In this document: piece by piece, positions 8,735 through 18,024 of the stretch
How positions within the stretch are numbered: position 1 is the first letter of the stretch
Layout of the letters: each line of letters opens with the position of its first letter
Source of the DNA: Marinilabiliaceae bacterium
GTDB taxonomy: Bacteria; Bacteroidota; Bacteroidia; Bacteroidales; Marinilabiliaceae
DNA length: 46,610 bases
Assembly (NCBI GenBank): GCA_016342595.1
Contig: JAEINY010000016.1
Coordinates: 1-46,610 of the forward strand
Reading direction: 5' to 3'
The notes under the pieces: model-generated
The model's input: the letters and a program-made list of their open reading frames with translations, nothing else
Told to the model about the DNA's origin: nothing
Databases searched by the model: none
Program-made: the position numbers and the translations under genes

Positions 8735-8765
8735 AAAAAAGGCCCGACCTGGTCGAACCTTTTTT
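8735..8765. terminator. Bidirectional terminator-like hairpin
   Basis: AAAAAAGG (8735-8742) pairs with CCTTTTTT (8758-8765), and inside it CGACC (8745-8749) pairs with GGTCG (8751-8755), separated by a small internal loop. It has A and T tails on both sides, so it could stop transcripts from either convergent neighbour. Confidence 0.7.
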
Positions 8766-9106
8766 CATCTGGATTTTATCTGATTTAAGGGAAAGGGTAT
8801 TTTTTTTCTCGCCCTAAATATAGTCAAAATTCCTTATCATGAAACCAAATGTTAAAAAATAATTCATCCAAAATTAACATGATAACAAAGGTTTTATCTA
8901 TGATTATAGATGATATTATCCCTACCCCCCAAAGGAAAATAGGCTATCTGTTAAAACATGTAAAAACAAACGGAGAATCCCTATAAAAAGAGGCACCTCT
9001 TCATGGAAAGTACACAAAACAGAACGAATAAACAAATGTTACTATTTAAGTAAAATTGAAGTGATAAACATCGAAAAAATAACATTTCGATAAGAAATCC
9101 GGTGCG
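8766..9106. other. Non-coding spacer between convergent genes
   Basis: No gene is supported. The stretch is AT-rich, with several stops in every frame. It holds a small palindrome AAGAGG-CA-CCTCTT (8988-9001) and a weak hairpin ATCGAAA/TTTCGAT (9070-9091) just past the recJ stop codon. Confidence 0.4.
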
Positions 9107-10831
9107 TTACTCGTCGTAAGGAAATTTTATGTCCTTAATCATCACCTGTAAAGTAGTAACTCCGTTGTAGAAATTTTCCTCCACCGAATAACATATATCA
9201 AAGGGATTATTGGACTTAATCTTTTCCAGTGCATGCCCCATGGAAAAGGCAATGCCTTGTTTGATGGCAGCAGAGTGTTCTTCGATTAACTCAACTTTTA
9301 AATGGTCCCGGTCCTTTCCTACATTCTTACTGGTACCGTAATCAAATACACGTTCTGAGGCAAAAATAGGCCGCATATTTCCTGGCCCAAAGGGACGAAA
9401 TTGTTTGAGTATACGGTAAAATTTAGGATTGATCGCCTTTAAGTGCAATAACGAATCAATTTCAATCTGAGGAATTAACTGCTCCGGTAAAATATGTTCT
9501 TCCACATACTTATCAAAGCGTTCCATAAAAGCAGGAATATTCTCTACTTTCATCGTTAACCCGGCCGCATACATATGCCCTCCAAAATTCTCCAGCAAAT
9601 CACTACACGAGTCAATGGCTTTATAAAGATCAAAACCTTCAACTGATCGTGCACTTCCGGTTGCCAAACCTTTGGATTCAGTCAGAATAACGGTAGGCCG
9701 ATAAAAAGACTCGGTTAAACGAGAAGCAACGATCCCGATCACCCCCTTATGCCAATCGGCATTGTAAAGAACAGTGGACTTACGACTCAAAAGTTCCGGG
9801 CTATTGCTAATCTGCTCATGGGCTTCCTGGGTAATGGTTCGATCCAGATCTTTACGTGTTTCATTACTCACGTTAATATCTTCACTCATCTGACAAGCCT
9901 GCACTGCATCGCGGCTCACCAACAAATCCACAGCATCACTACCCGCATCAATGCGACCGGCCGCATTAATCCGTGGTCCGATTTTAAACACGATATCACT
10001 AATGGTGATTTCACGCCCCTCCATACCGGCAATCTTGATAATGGATTTAAGCCCGGTGCCAGGATTGCTATTCAGCTTTTCAAGACCATAATAGGCCATA
10101 ATGCGGTTCTCGCCCACAATGGGTACAATATCAGATGCAATACTGACAGCCACCAAATCCAACAGATCGTATAGTTGTGATTCCTTATAATCCTTGTAAC
10201 GGCAAAATCCTTGCATCAATTTAAAACCGACCCCACACCCTGAAAGGTTTTTATCCGGATAGCTACAATCATGACGCTTCGGATCTAAACAGGCAGCTGA
10301 GACAGGCAGGGTATCGCCTGGTGTATGGTGATCACAGATGATGAATTCAACACCTTTCTCCCTGGCGTACTCCATCTTCTCCACGGCTTTAATACCGCAA
10401 TCGAGCGCTATGACCAATGTACATCCAGTTTCAGCAGCATAATCAATGCCTTTTAAGGAAATACCATACCCCTCTTCGTATCGATTGGGAATGTAATAAT
10501 CCAGATTATCGTAATGTAACGACAGGAAAGAATAAACCAAGGCCACACTGGTGGTGCCATCTACATCATAATCACCATATATTAAAATACGCTCGCCGGT
10601 ATCAAAAGCCTTTTCGATGCGATGAATGCCTTTCTCCATATCCATCATCAAAAAAGGATTATGCAGATCGGTTAATTTGGGACGAAAAAAAGCCTTGGCC
10701 TCGTCATAATTAGTCACACCACGCTGCACTAATAAATTAGCCAGCACGTGATTAATATTTAAGACCTCTGATAAATGATCAATAGTCCCCTGATCACCTT
10801 CAGTTTTTATACTCCACCTTTTTTCCATCAC
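9107..10831 (-). CDS. recJ: Single-stranded-DNA-specific exonuclease RecJ
   Basis: RecJ degrades single-stranded DNA 5' to 3' in recombination, mismatch and base-excision repair. The 574-residue protein has the DHH-family metal site: YGDYDVDGTTS (about residues 84-94), the diagnostic DHH at residues 167-169 (CDHHTPGD), DPKR, then GCGVGFKL. The DHHA1 half contains GHMYAAGLTM and RPFGPGNMRPIF, and the C-terminal OB-like part ends in IKDIKFP. Length matches bacterial RecJ (about 560-580). Met1 and Met2 are both possible starts. It is alone on the minus strand, 127 nt downstream of lipB. Confidence 0.96.
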   Translation of the reverse strand: MMEKRWSIKTEGDQGTIDHLSEVLNINHVLANLLVQRGVTNYDEAKAFFRPKLTDLHNPFLMMDMEKGIHRIEKAFDTGERILIYGDYDVDGTTSVALVYSFLSLHYDNLDYYIPNRYEEGYGISLKGIDYAAETGCTLVIALDCGIKAVEKMEYAREKGVEFIICDHHTPGDTLPVSAACLDPKRHDCSYPDKNLSGCGVGFKLMQGFCRYKDYKESQLYDLLDLVAVSIASDIVPIVGENRIMAYYGLEKLNSNPGTGLKSIIKIAGMEGREITISDIVFKIGPRINAAGRIDAGSDAVDLLVSRDAVQACQMSEDINVSNETRKDLDRTITQEAHEQISNSPELLSRKSTVLYNADWHKGVIGIVASRLTESFYRPTVILTESKGLATGSARSVEGFDLYKAIDSCSDLLENFGGHMYAAGLTMKVENIPAFMERFDKYVEEHILPEQLIPQIEIDSLLHLKAINPKFYRILKQFRPFGPGNMRPIFASERVFDYGTSKNVGKDRDHLKVELIEEHSAAIKQGIAFSMGHALEKIKSNNPFDICYSVEENFYNGVTTLQVMIKDIKFPYDE

Positions 10832-10958
10832 ACAGTTTTGCCGTATTTACAAGCCTAAATTTTTCTAAAAAAATCCTTAAAACAAAAACATATTAATAAA
10901 TTGTTGATAAGTATTAATTGGTATTTTGATCAAACAACATTTATCAACTGTCAGTTCA

Positions 10959-11663
10959 CTACTTTATCTCTAAACTAAAAATATTTTTAATATTATCAAG
11001 CAATTTGCCTTTTATCTCTGCCATATCCACAACTGCTCCTAATTCTTTTTCCATAGAGGTGACACCTTTATCCACAAAGCCACACGGATTAATGTGGTTA
11101 AAATAAGATAAATTGGTATTAACATTTAACGCAAAGCCATGCATGGAAACATACCGACTGGCTTTTACACCTATGGCACATATTTTTCGTGTTTTGCCGG
11201 GGATTTGTGTATCCATCCAAACACCGGTTGCACCATCCAATCGCTCACCCTTTATTCCATACTCACCAATGGTTTGAATAATCGCTTCTTCCAGCTGATG
11301 AATGTAACTTTTCACCTTCAGATCCATCTCTTCCAGATCAAAAATCGGATAACCCACAATCTGTCCGGGACCATGATAGGTAATATCACCACCCCGGTTG
11401 ATTTTATAAAATGTAGCGTCAATGGACTTTAAAAACTGTTCGTTAATCAGCAGGTTATTTTGCGTACCACTTTTACCCAAAGTATATACATGCGGATGCT
11501 CTACAAAGAGAAGTTGATTAATCACCTTCTTTAAATCCTCAGCATGCTCCCGATTATAAAGTTTGATATCCACCACGCCTTTAAAAAGCGCCTCTTGCAA
11601 ATCCCAAACTTCTTTATAATCTTTCAGACCCAAATCTTGAAAAACAGTATATGCTTGCTTCAT
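10959..11663 (-). CDS. lipB: Octanoyltransferase LipB
   Basis: LipB transfers octanoate from octanoyl-ACP to lipoyl domains of 2-oxoacid dehydrogenases and GcvH. The signature RGGDITYHGPGQIVGYP is near residues 89-105. The active-site region has KICAIGVKASRYVSMHG, with the conserved Lys, and INPCGFVDKGVTS, with catalytic Cys194. The protein is 234 residues, normal for the family. It follows lipA on the same strand after only 2 nt, so the two lipoylation enzymes are translationally coupled. Confidence 0.96.
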   Translation of the reverse strand: MKQAYTVFQDLGLKDYKEVWDLQEALFKGVVDIKLYNREHAEDLKKVINQLLFVEHPHVYTLGKSGTQNNLLINEQFLKSIDATFYKINRGGDITYHGPGQIVGYPIFDLEEMDLKVKSYIHQLEEAIIQTIGEYGIKGERLDGATGVWMDTQIPGKTRKICAIGVKASRYVSMHGFALNVNTNLSYFNHINPCGFVDKGVTSMEKELGAVVDMAEIKGKLLDNIKNIFSLEIK

Positions 11664-11665
11664 GA

Positions 11666-12535
11666 TTACTTCATTAATGCGTTAATATGTTCCTCAGCAT
11701 GGTAAGATGAGCGTACCAACGGTCCACTCTCTACATATTTAAATCCTTTCTTAAGTCCTACTGTTTTATACTTCTCAAATTGCTCCGGTGTCACATATTC
11801 AGACACAGGTAAATGATCTTTAGAAGGACACAGATACTGCCCAATCGTCATCACGGTAACACCAGCCGCCAGCAGGTCGTCCATCGCCTCAAATACCTCT
11901 TCCTCCGTTTCACCTAATCCCAGCATGATACCCGATTTGGCCACCCGACCACCATCGGCTATATATTTCAGCACTTTTAAGCTTAAATCATATTTCGCTT
12001 TAGTGCGAATAACAGGCGTCAACCTTCTCACTGTTTCCAAATTGTGCGAGATTACTTCAGGCTTTGCATCCATCACTTGCTGAATCAGATGCTGCAAACC
12101 ACTAAAATCAGGAATCAACACTTCCATGGTAGTAGCCGGATTGAGTTCCTTGGTCTTTTCAATCGTAGCCGCCCAAATACCAGCGCCGCCATCTTCCAAA
12201 TCATCACGATCAACAGACGTAATAACTGCGTGACGCAATTTCATAATTTGAATAGATCTGGCAATTCGAAGAGGTTCTTTGTTATCAACCGGATCAGGTT
12301 TACCAGTTTTTACATTACAGAATTTGCAGGCGCGGGTACAGATGTCGCCCAAAATCATAAATGTCGCTGTGCCATTCGCCCAACATTCGGCTGAATTAGG
12401 GCATTTGCCACTGGTACATATAGTGTGTAACTTATGGTCACGAATGGTATTATGCATCCATTTGTAATCAGCTGTATTCGGTAATTGGATTTTCAGCCAA
12501 TCAGGTTTGGATACTTTGCTTCTTATTTTAACCAT
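11666..12535 (-). CDS. lipA: Lipoyl synthase LipA (radical SAM)
   Basis: LipA inserts two sulfur atoms into protein-bound octanoyl groups. Both iron-sulfur sites are intact: the auxiliary cluster cysteines C40, C45 and C51 (CTSGKCPNSAEC) and the radical-SAM cysteines C66, C70 and C73 (CTRACKFC). The late RSSYHAEEH motif supplies the Ser ligand of the auxiliary cluster. At 289 residues it is a typical short Bacteroidetes LipA. It is the first gene of the lipA-lipB pair, with a 368-nt spacer upstream. Confidence 0.97.
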   Translation of the reverse strand: MVKIRSKVSKPDWLKIQLPNTADYKWMHNTIRDHKLHTICTSGKCPNSAECWANGTATFMILGDICTRACKFCNVKTGKPDPVDNKEPLRIARSIQIMKLRHAVITSVDRDDLEDGGAGIWAATIEKTKELNPATTMEVLIPDFSGLQHLIQQVMDAKPEVISHNLETVRRLTPVIRTKAKYDLSLKVLKYIADGGRVAKSGIMLGLGETEEEVFEAMDDLLAAGVTVMTIGQYLCPSKDHLPVSEYVTPEQFEKYKTVGLKKGFKYVESGPLVRSSYHAEEHINALMK

Positions 12536-12903
12536 GATTCTTAATACTTTATTATAGTTACCCTAGAGGAGCACAATGATACTTAAAATAATTGGTCTAT
12601 AAAATGAGTTATTTTCCTACAAAGGTGTTTACCCTCATTACCATTCTCAAACATAAAAATTAAAACAATGTTCAACCCTAAAAGAATTAAAACATCTGTT
12701 ACAAGCGTATAAAAGTGTCAAATTACAGTTCGCCAAATGACGCATCCCCAAAGAGGAAATATCGATATGATAAACACATAAACAAGACCACATAATTCTG
12801 ATAGAAATCAATAAAAACCTGCCTGTCGATTGCTATCTTGCAACACTAATTTAAAAAGTAACATTAACTTGTTAGAATTAACGAGGGATTAAAACAACAA
12901 CGG
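12536..12903. other. Divergent intergenic region between lipA and the M3 peptidase gene
   Basis: The region should hold promoters for both divergent genes. It is AT-rich with no gene, tRNA or terminator that I can see. A TATCTTGC near 12833 is a partial match to the Bacteroidetes TAnnTTTG box, but I find no TTTG at the right distance upstream, so I make no promoter call. Confidence 0.35.
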
Positions 12904-15021
12904 ATGAGAAGAAGTCTATCTTTTATTATTGGAGCAACTGTTTTGCTTTCATCCTGTCAGGTGAAAAAAACAGACAATCCATCTGGAGAAAATCCATTCT
13001 TCAGTGCATACACCACACCTTACAATGTACCGCCATTTGAGGACATAAAACCAGAGCACTACCTACCGGCTTTTGAAAAAGCGATGGCAGAGAACAAAGC
13101 CGAAGTAGCGGCCATTATCAACAACAAGGAGGCGGCAAACTTTGAAAATACAATTGTTGCCCTTGATAATGCAGGTGGCTTTCTTTCTGAAGTATCTTCG
13201 GTTTACTTTAGTCTAAAATCGGCTCATGGCACAGACGGTATTATGGCCATCTCATCTGTGGTGTCTCAGAAACTGAGTGCACATGGAGATGATATTAGCT
13301 TGAATCCTGAGCTTTTTGAACGCGTGAAAACAGTTTATGAGCAAAAGGATAAGTTGAACTTAACGACAGAGCAAAAAATGCTTTTGGACAAAACATACAA
13401 AGGTTTTGTTCGAAGTGGTGTTAACTTACCCGAAGATCAAAAAGTAATTCTTCGCGAAATCAATGCACGTTCTTCTGAACTATCCAACCAGTTCAATAAA
13501 AACTTGCTGGCTGAGACAAACAGCTTCAGGTTGGTGATTGAAGATGAAAAAGATATGGCTGGATTACCGGAATCGGTAATTGCCGCTGCTGCTGAAACAG
13601 CAAAGGATATGGAGATGACCGGTAAATGGGTGTTCACCACTCAAAAACCAAGTATGCTGCCATTTATTCAGTATGCCGAGAATCGTGACTTGCGCGAAAA
13701 GCTATATAAAGGTTATTACATGCGTGGCAACAACAATGACTCGCTCGATAACAAGGGTTTAATCTCTGAAATAGTACAGTTGCGCGTTAAAAAGGCGAAT
13801 ATCTTAGGATACAATTGCTATGCCGACTACGTATTGGAAGAGCGCATGGCTAAGAAACCTGAAAAAGTATATGACCTGTTAGAAAATCTTTGGGCCAAAG
13901 CCATTCCGGTAGCTAAAAAAGAACGTTCTGAAATGCAAAAGATCATAGATCGTGAAGGTGGTAACTTTAAATTGGAATCATGGGATTGGTGGTATTATGC
14001 AGAGAAAGTGCGCAAAGAGAAATATGACCTGGATGAAAATCAAGTACGTCCCTATTTCAAATTAGAAAATGTACGCGAAGGAGCTTTCGATGTGGCCAAT
14101 AAACTATATGGTTTGCAGTTTGAACAGATCACCACTGACTTCCCGAAACCACATCCTGATGCAGAAGTTTTTAAAGTAACAGAAGCGGATGGCTCACATA
14201 AAGGAATTCTATACATGGACTGGCATCCACGCAAAACAAAAAGCCAGGGAGCCTGGTGTGGTGCTTTCCGTAAGCAATCACGTCGTAATGGACAAAATGT
14301 TCCTCCTGTGGTGACCATTGTTTGTAACTTCACAAAGGCTGTAGGGGACAAGCCCGCCCTATTGAGTTTTGATGAAGCATCGACCCTGTTCCACGAATTT
14401 GGTCATGGCTTGCACCAGTTACTATCCGATAATAACTACTATTCGTTATCCGGAACTTCTGTACCGCGTGACTTTGTGGAATTACCATCTCAAGTGATGG
14501 AAAACTGGGCCGGCGATTCTGAAGTAATGAAAACGTATGCCCGTCACTACGAAACAGGAGAAGTAATTCCTGATGAATTGGTCACTAAGTTAAAAAACAG
14601 TGGTCACTTCAACCAAGGTTTTGCAACCGTTGAGTATTTAGCTGCTTCACTTCTTGATATGAACTACCACGTTCAAACAGTAGAAAAGGAAATTGATGTG
14701 GAGAAATTCGAAAACGATTACTTGACGAGCATAGGTTTACTACCTGAAATCAAATCACGTTACCGTTCAACCTATTTTAAACACATTTTTGGTGGTGGAT
14801 ATATGGCTGGATATTATAGCTACATCTGGGCAGGAGTTTTAGATGCAGATGCTTTTGAAGCTTTCAAAGAAACAAGCTTATACGATCAAACAACAGCTAA
14901 ATCTTTTCGTGAAAACATTCTGGAACGCGGCGGTAGCGACGATGCAATGGAAATGTACAAACGTTTTCGCGGACGTGAACCTGAAATTTCAGCATTGCTA
15001 AAACAGCGTGGATTACAATAA
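12904..15021 (+). CDS. dcp: M3-family zinc metallopeptidase (Dcp-like lipoprotein)
   Basis: The 705-residue peptidase has a lipoprotein signal (lipobox LSSC, about Cys18), so it is envelope-anchored. The M3 zinc motif HEFGH is at residues 497-501 (TLFHEFGHGLHQLL). Other family landmarks are the N-terminal NPFFSAYTTPYNVPPF, the substrate loop SGTSVPRDFVELPSQ, and GGGYMAGYYSYIWAGVLDAD near the C-terminus. Dcp-type enzymes remove dipeptides from peptide C-termini. Length fits the family. It stands alone, with a good terminator 24 nt after the stop. Confidence 0.94.
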   Translation: MRRSLSFIIGATVLLSSCQVKKTDNPSGENPFFSAYTTPYNVPPFEDIKPEHYLPAFEKAMAENKAEVAAIINNKEAANFENTIVALDNAGGFLSEVSSVYFSLKSAHGTDGIMAISSVVSQKLSAHGDDISLNPELFERVKTVYEQKDKLNLTTEQKMLLDKTYKGFVRSGVNLPEDQKVILREINARSSELSNQFNKNLLAETNSFRLVIEDEKDMAGLPESVIAAAAETAKDMEMTGKWVFTTQKPSMLPFIQYAENRDLREKLYKGYYMRGNNNDSLDNKGLISEIVQLRVKKANILGYNCYADYVLEERMAKKPEKVYDLLENLWAKAIPVAKKERSEMQKIIDREGGNFKLESWDWWYYAEKVRKEKYDLDENQVRPYFKLENVREGAFDVANKLYGLQFEQITTDFPKPHPDAEVFKVTEADGSHKGILYMDWHPRKTKSQGAWCGAFRKQSRRNGQNVPPVVTIVCNFTKAVGDKPALLSFDEASTLFHEFGHGLHQLLSDNNYYSLSGTSVPRDFVELPSQVMENWAGDSEVMKTYARHYETGEVIPDELVTKLKNSGHFNQGFATVEYLAASLLDMNYHVQTVEKEIDVEKFENDYLTSIGLLPEIKSRYRSTYFKHIFGGGYMAGYYSYIWAGVLDADAFEAFKETSLYDQTTAKSFRENILERGGSDDAMEMYKRFRGREPEISALLKQRGLQ

Positions 15022-15044
15022 GTATTAACACAAAATATATTCAG

Positions 15045-15074
15045 AAAGGCAGGCCACTATGGTCTGCCTTTTTT
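15045..15074 (+). terminator. Rho-independent terminator after the M3 peptidase
   Basis: AAAGGCAGGCC (15045-15055) pairs with GGTCTGCCTTT (15061-15071), with one G-T wobble and a 5-nt loop, followed by a run of T. Confidence 0.9.
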
Positions 15075-15223
15075 ATTTTTACAATCCCGGTACTCAAGTG
15101 AAAAAGGCCTTATTCCAAAGTCACTGTGGAAGTATTGTAGAATTTCATACTTTTTATGAGGAAAACAACAAAACTAAGTCCAAATTTGTCATTAGTAGAT
15201 AACAATCAAGCATTTTTAACCTT

Positions 15224-16192
15224 ATGCGAAAACTAATAAGTATTCTTGGCCTTTCATTATTATTGATAAACATATCGGCCCAATCGACAAAAAAAGATAG
15301 TACAAAAACAAATAAAGAAGATAAAAACCTACGCTTTAGTATTCTTGGCGGCCCTGGTTACACACCTGATTTTGGTGTTTTAATTGGAGGTAGTGCCTTG
15401 TTTACATTCAGAACAGATCCATCCAACATAGAGTTAAAAAGATCAGTTGTACCTGTAGCATTTGCGATAACTTTTACCGGTGGCCTAAACCTTACCAGTA
15501 GACCCCAACTATTTTATAACAATGATCGGTTCCGAATCTTTGGCCAATTCAGCTATCGAAACACGCTCGATAATTATTCTGGAGTAGGTTATGAAACAAA
15601 TAAACATCGACCACGTGGAAGTGAAACGACCGAATTTCGAAATTTCGGCGGCCAGTTCAATCCCATCTTTCTTTTCAAAGTAAAGGAAACAAACTTATTT
15701 GTTGGACCTCTAATTGACATTACATACGATAGAATGAGTGAAATCTCCGCGGGTATTTTGGCCGATGAAAATTATCTTGAACAAGGTGGTGATGATGATG
15801 GTCTTTCTTTCCTCAATAGCGGGCTAGGGCTTAATGTATCATATGATACCAGGGATATACCAGCAAATGCTTACAGTGGTGTATTATTTGATCTTAAATA
15901 CACCTGTTATGCCAAAGCATTGGGGAGCGATCAGGTCTTTTCCAATTTAACCTTAGAGTATCGCCACTTTATGACACTTGATTTCCTGGGGGAACGCAAA
16001 TCGTTTGGGTGGATGGTACAAAGTAAAAATTCTTTTGGTGATGTTCCAATTTCACGTCTCGCTTTTGTAGGATCTCCTTTTGACTTAAGGGGCTATTACA
16101 TGGGACAATACCGGGATAACTCAGGTCATCTGGCCATGGTAGAATATCGCAACATGTTTAATTCAGAAAAAGAAAATCTTGTTGGTAAATAG
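15224..16192 (+). CDS. Omp85/BamA-type beta-barrel protein, 3' end frameshifted
   Basis: This reading frame gives 322 residues: a signal peptide (about 1-19) and an Omp85-like barrel without POTRA domains, including the conserved lid motif region SPFDLRGYYMGQYRD near residue 287. The frame stops at TAG (16190-16192) just where the last strands should begin. The missing end, closing with ...NMTEAF, continues in another frame (see 16189-16392). A single extra A in the GGTAAATAG region would join them. Short barrels of this kind are called surface-antigen or BamA/TamA-related proteins, and their role here is unknown. Truncated as written, the barrel would lack its C-terminal insertion signal. 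Confidence 0.8.
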   Translation: MRKLISILGLSLLLINISAQSTKKDSTKTNKEDKNLRFSILGGPGYTPDFGVLIGGSALFTFRTDPSNIELKRSVVPVAFAITFTGGLNLTSRPQLFYNNDRFRIFGQFSYRNTLDNYSGVGYETNKHRPRGSETTEFRNFGGQFNPIFLFKVKETNLFVGPLIDITYDRMSEISAGILADENYLEQGGDDDGLSFLNSGLGLNVSYDTRDIPANAYSGVLFDLKYTCYAKALGSDQVFSNLTLEYRHFMTLDFLGERKSFGWMVQSKNSFGDVPISRLAFVGSPFDLRGYYMGQYRDNSGHLAMVEYRNMFNSEKENLVGK

Positions 16193-16392
16193 TTAACCGC
16201 TTAGGTTTTGCAACATGGGTTGGAGTAGGCCTAATCGGCCCTTCACCGGAGGATATTGAAGGTGTACTTCCCAATTTTGGTGCTGGACTACGCATTGAGG
16301 TTCAACCACGAATGAACTTCCGTATTGATGTAGGCCAAAATCCTGTTAACGGAAATACGCTTGTCTATTTTAATATGACGGAGGCGTTCTAA
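16189..16392 (+). pseudogene. Detached C-terminal end of the Omp85-like barrel gene
   Basis: In the frame two bases on from the upstream one, the DNA encodes IVNRLGFATWVGVGLIG..., then PNFGAGLRIEVQPRMNF, and ends ...LVYFNMTEAF before TAA at 16390-16392. A terminal Phe with alternating hydrophobic residues is the standard last strand (beta signal) of an outer-membrane barrel. This part has no start codon of its own, so it is the rest of the 15224 gene. The break is a real one-base deletion, a sequencing error in an A run, or (less likely) recoding. Confidence 0.85.
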
Positions 16393-16500
16393 TCAAAATT
16401 GAGAACGATACAAGTGTCCTATCCATACACAGGAGAAACAGACTAATATCCATGACTGAATCGCTAATTGTACTTACAACACCCAAATTAATAGGTACGA

Positions 16501-16528
16501 AAAAAGGGACATTAATAAGTCCCTTTTT
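16501..16528. terminator. Bidirectional terminator between convergent genes
   Basis: AAAAAGGGAC (16501-16510) and GTCCCTTTTT (16519-16528) form a perfect 10-bp stem with an 8-nt loop. It ends the plus-strand barrel gene region. It also lies 16 nt past the stop of the last minus-strand gene of the large chemosensory run. Confidence 0.92.
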
Positions 16529-16544
16529 CATTATTACAATATGC

Positions 16545-16979
16545 TTAAAATTGCTTTACTAAAGCCAAAACAGACTTGGCACAGCCTTCTTCGCCACCTT
16601 TAAAGGAAAATCGGATATTGTAAACGCCAGTCTTACCACATACCCATTCAAACTCACTATACATTTTCCCTTTATACAAATTACTTGCTTTTAAAGCATC
16701 TCCATCAAAAAGCTGCATAACTACTTGTTGAGGGTTGGCAGGGCCATTCACAACATTAAATTTATACTGCGTTTTACTATTTAAAACAACAGAAAACCTA
16801 ACGTATCCTGTTTTAGTATCTTTCTTATCTTTAATAAGTTCCACAGAAAAATCTCTGATGTATTGGCTATCTCCCATCTCCTTCAAAGCCTGCTTCAATA
16901 TGTCATCCCCACATTGAGCAGAACTCGAAAAGGAAAACATACCAAAGAGCATCAATAAACTAAATAATATCTTTTTCAT
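16545..16979 (-). CDS. Small secreted protein of unknown function
   Basis: I do not recognise the family. The 144-residue product has a clear signal peptide (residues 1-21, ending SSSAQ) and a compact, beta-rich mature part with Cys at the start (QCGDD) and two near the end (WVCGKTG, EEGCAKS), which may form disulfides. The second half resembles a small sandwich fold that could bind a ligand or surface. It is the last gene of the minus-strand run, 67 nt after the lipoprotein gene and just before a strong terminator. An accessory or exported role in that system is inferred from position only. Confidence 0.65.
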   Translation of the reverse strand: MKKILFSLLMLFGMFSFSSSAQCGDDILKQALKEMGDSQYIRDFSVELIKDKKDTKTGYVRFSVVLNSKTQYKFNVVNGPANPQQVVMQLFDGDALKASNLYKGKMYSEFEWVCGKTGVYNIRFSFKGGEEGCAKSVLALVKQF

Positions 16980-17046
16980 CGGTTGTCTTTTTAATTATGT
17001 CCGGTTAGAATTGTTGCACAAATATAAAACAATATTCACTTAGAAC

Positions 17047-17967
17047 TCAAGACACTACAAACTGTCTTAACGACTTGATTTCTTTGATAATTTTTTGAAC
17101 TTGCTCCGGAGAAATCTCAACATGACTAATTTCATCTTGGACAATAATCAATTTGCCATCCTTTTCGATAGTTTGTGGCTCACCGACTTCCGTCGTGATC
17201 TTTACACCACCATAAGCACTCTTTAATAACTCAATACGAGCCGCTAATTCTGCAAAATTTTGATCATTTGAATAGTTGTTAAGGATAATCATCAAGATAT
17301 TAATAATATCCTTCTGCTCCGCCAACCTAGTGATCAGGTCATCATTATTAGTTTGCTCTATCACATTTGCGGATAAATATAATCCTTCAATCCATGCACC
17401 AGTCACAATTAATGAAGACACATTACTACGATTCTGATTCCGCAGATAGTTATCCATTTTATTAAAACTTGAAATGGATATTTCCATTAATGAATCAAGA
17501 TTATTACTATTAGTAGCAATTCGCTTTAAAGAGTTGAAATCAAAGAATTGTCCCACTTTAATCCCTTCTGCCAGACTTTTAATAGCTACCAAATAAGAAA
17601 CAACAATGGTGTTTTTATCGAATGTATTAATATAGCCTAAATCAGCACTATAAACACCAAGATTAAGCGCACGTTTATAGCCTGTATTATAATTATCAAT
17701 TTGCTCAGTACTATTTAGTATTTTCTGAGAAAATTCAACACCTGAGGACTTAATCATATTCGCCATTTCAACAGGCGATGAGATATTTTGAATAACGTCC
17801 CCTATCACCTCCTCAGATAATTCAAGGGGTGAATCACTTGCCAGAGAGTCACTAAGTGTTAACTCATCATCCGATGATTTTCCTCCTTTGTTTGATGATC
17901 CTGAACATGCAGAAAACATTTGCAGTCCGGCCAATATCAATGTCAGGTAAGTCAATTTCTTTAACAT
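17047..17967 (-). CDS. Lipoprotein of unknown function
   Basis: The 306-residue protein has a lipoprotein signal with lipobox FSAC (Cys21), followed by a Ser/Gly/Asp-rich linker (residues 22-48). The rest is helical, with repeated Asn-rich turns (SNNLDSLMEIS, NQNRSNVSSL) and a final amphipathic segment (PEQVQKIIKEIKSLRQF). No catalytic motif is visible. It is 57 nt downstream of the ABCG-like transporter and is probably co-transcribed, so it may be a periplasmic or outer-membrane partner of that transporter. This is a positional inference. Confidence 0.7.
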   Translation of the reverse strand: MLKKLTYLTLILAGLQMFSACSGSSNKGGKSSDDELTLSDSLASDSPLELSEEVIGDVIQNISSPVEMANMIKSSGVEFSQKILNSTEQIDNYNTGYKRALNLGVYSADLGYINTFDKNTIVVSYLVAIKSLAEGIKVGQFFDFNSLKRIATNSNNLDSLMEISISSFNKMDNYLRNQNRSNVSSLIVTGAWIEGLYLSANVIEQTNNDDLITRLAEQKDIINILMIILNNYSNDQNFAELAARIELLKSAYGGVKITTEVGEPQTIEKDGKLIIVQDEISHVEISPEQVQKIIKEIKSLRQFVVS

Positions 17968-18024
17968 GATCTAATTTTTTAATTTTCGGTTGAAAGTAAT
18001 TATACTCAGTAAGCAATAAAAAAG

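Noticed and set aside
16181..16200. Programmed -1 frameshifting to join the two parts of the Omp85-like gene
   Set aside because: The site GGTAAATAG is not a slippery heptamer and no downstream pseudoknot or stem was evident. A single-base deletion or sequencing error is simpler.
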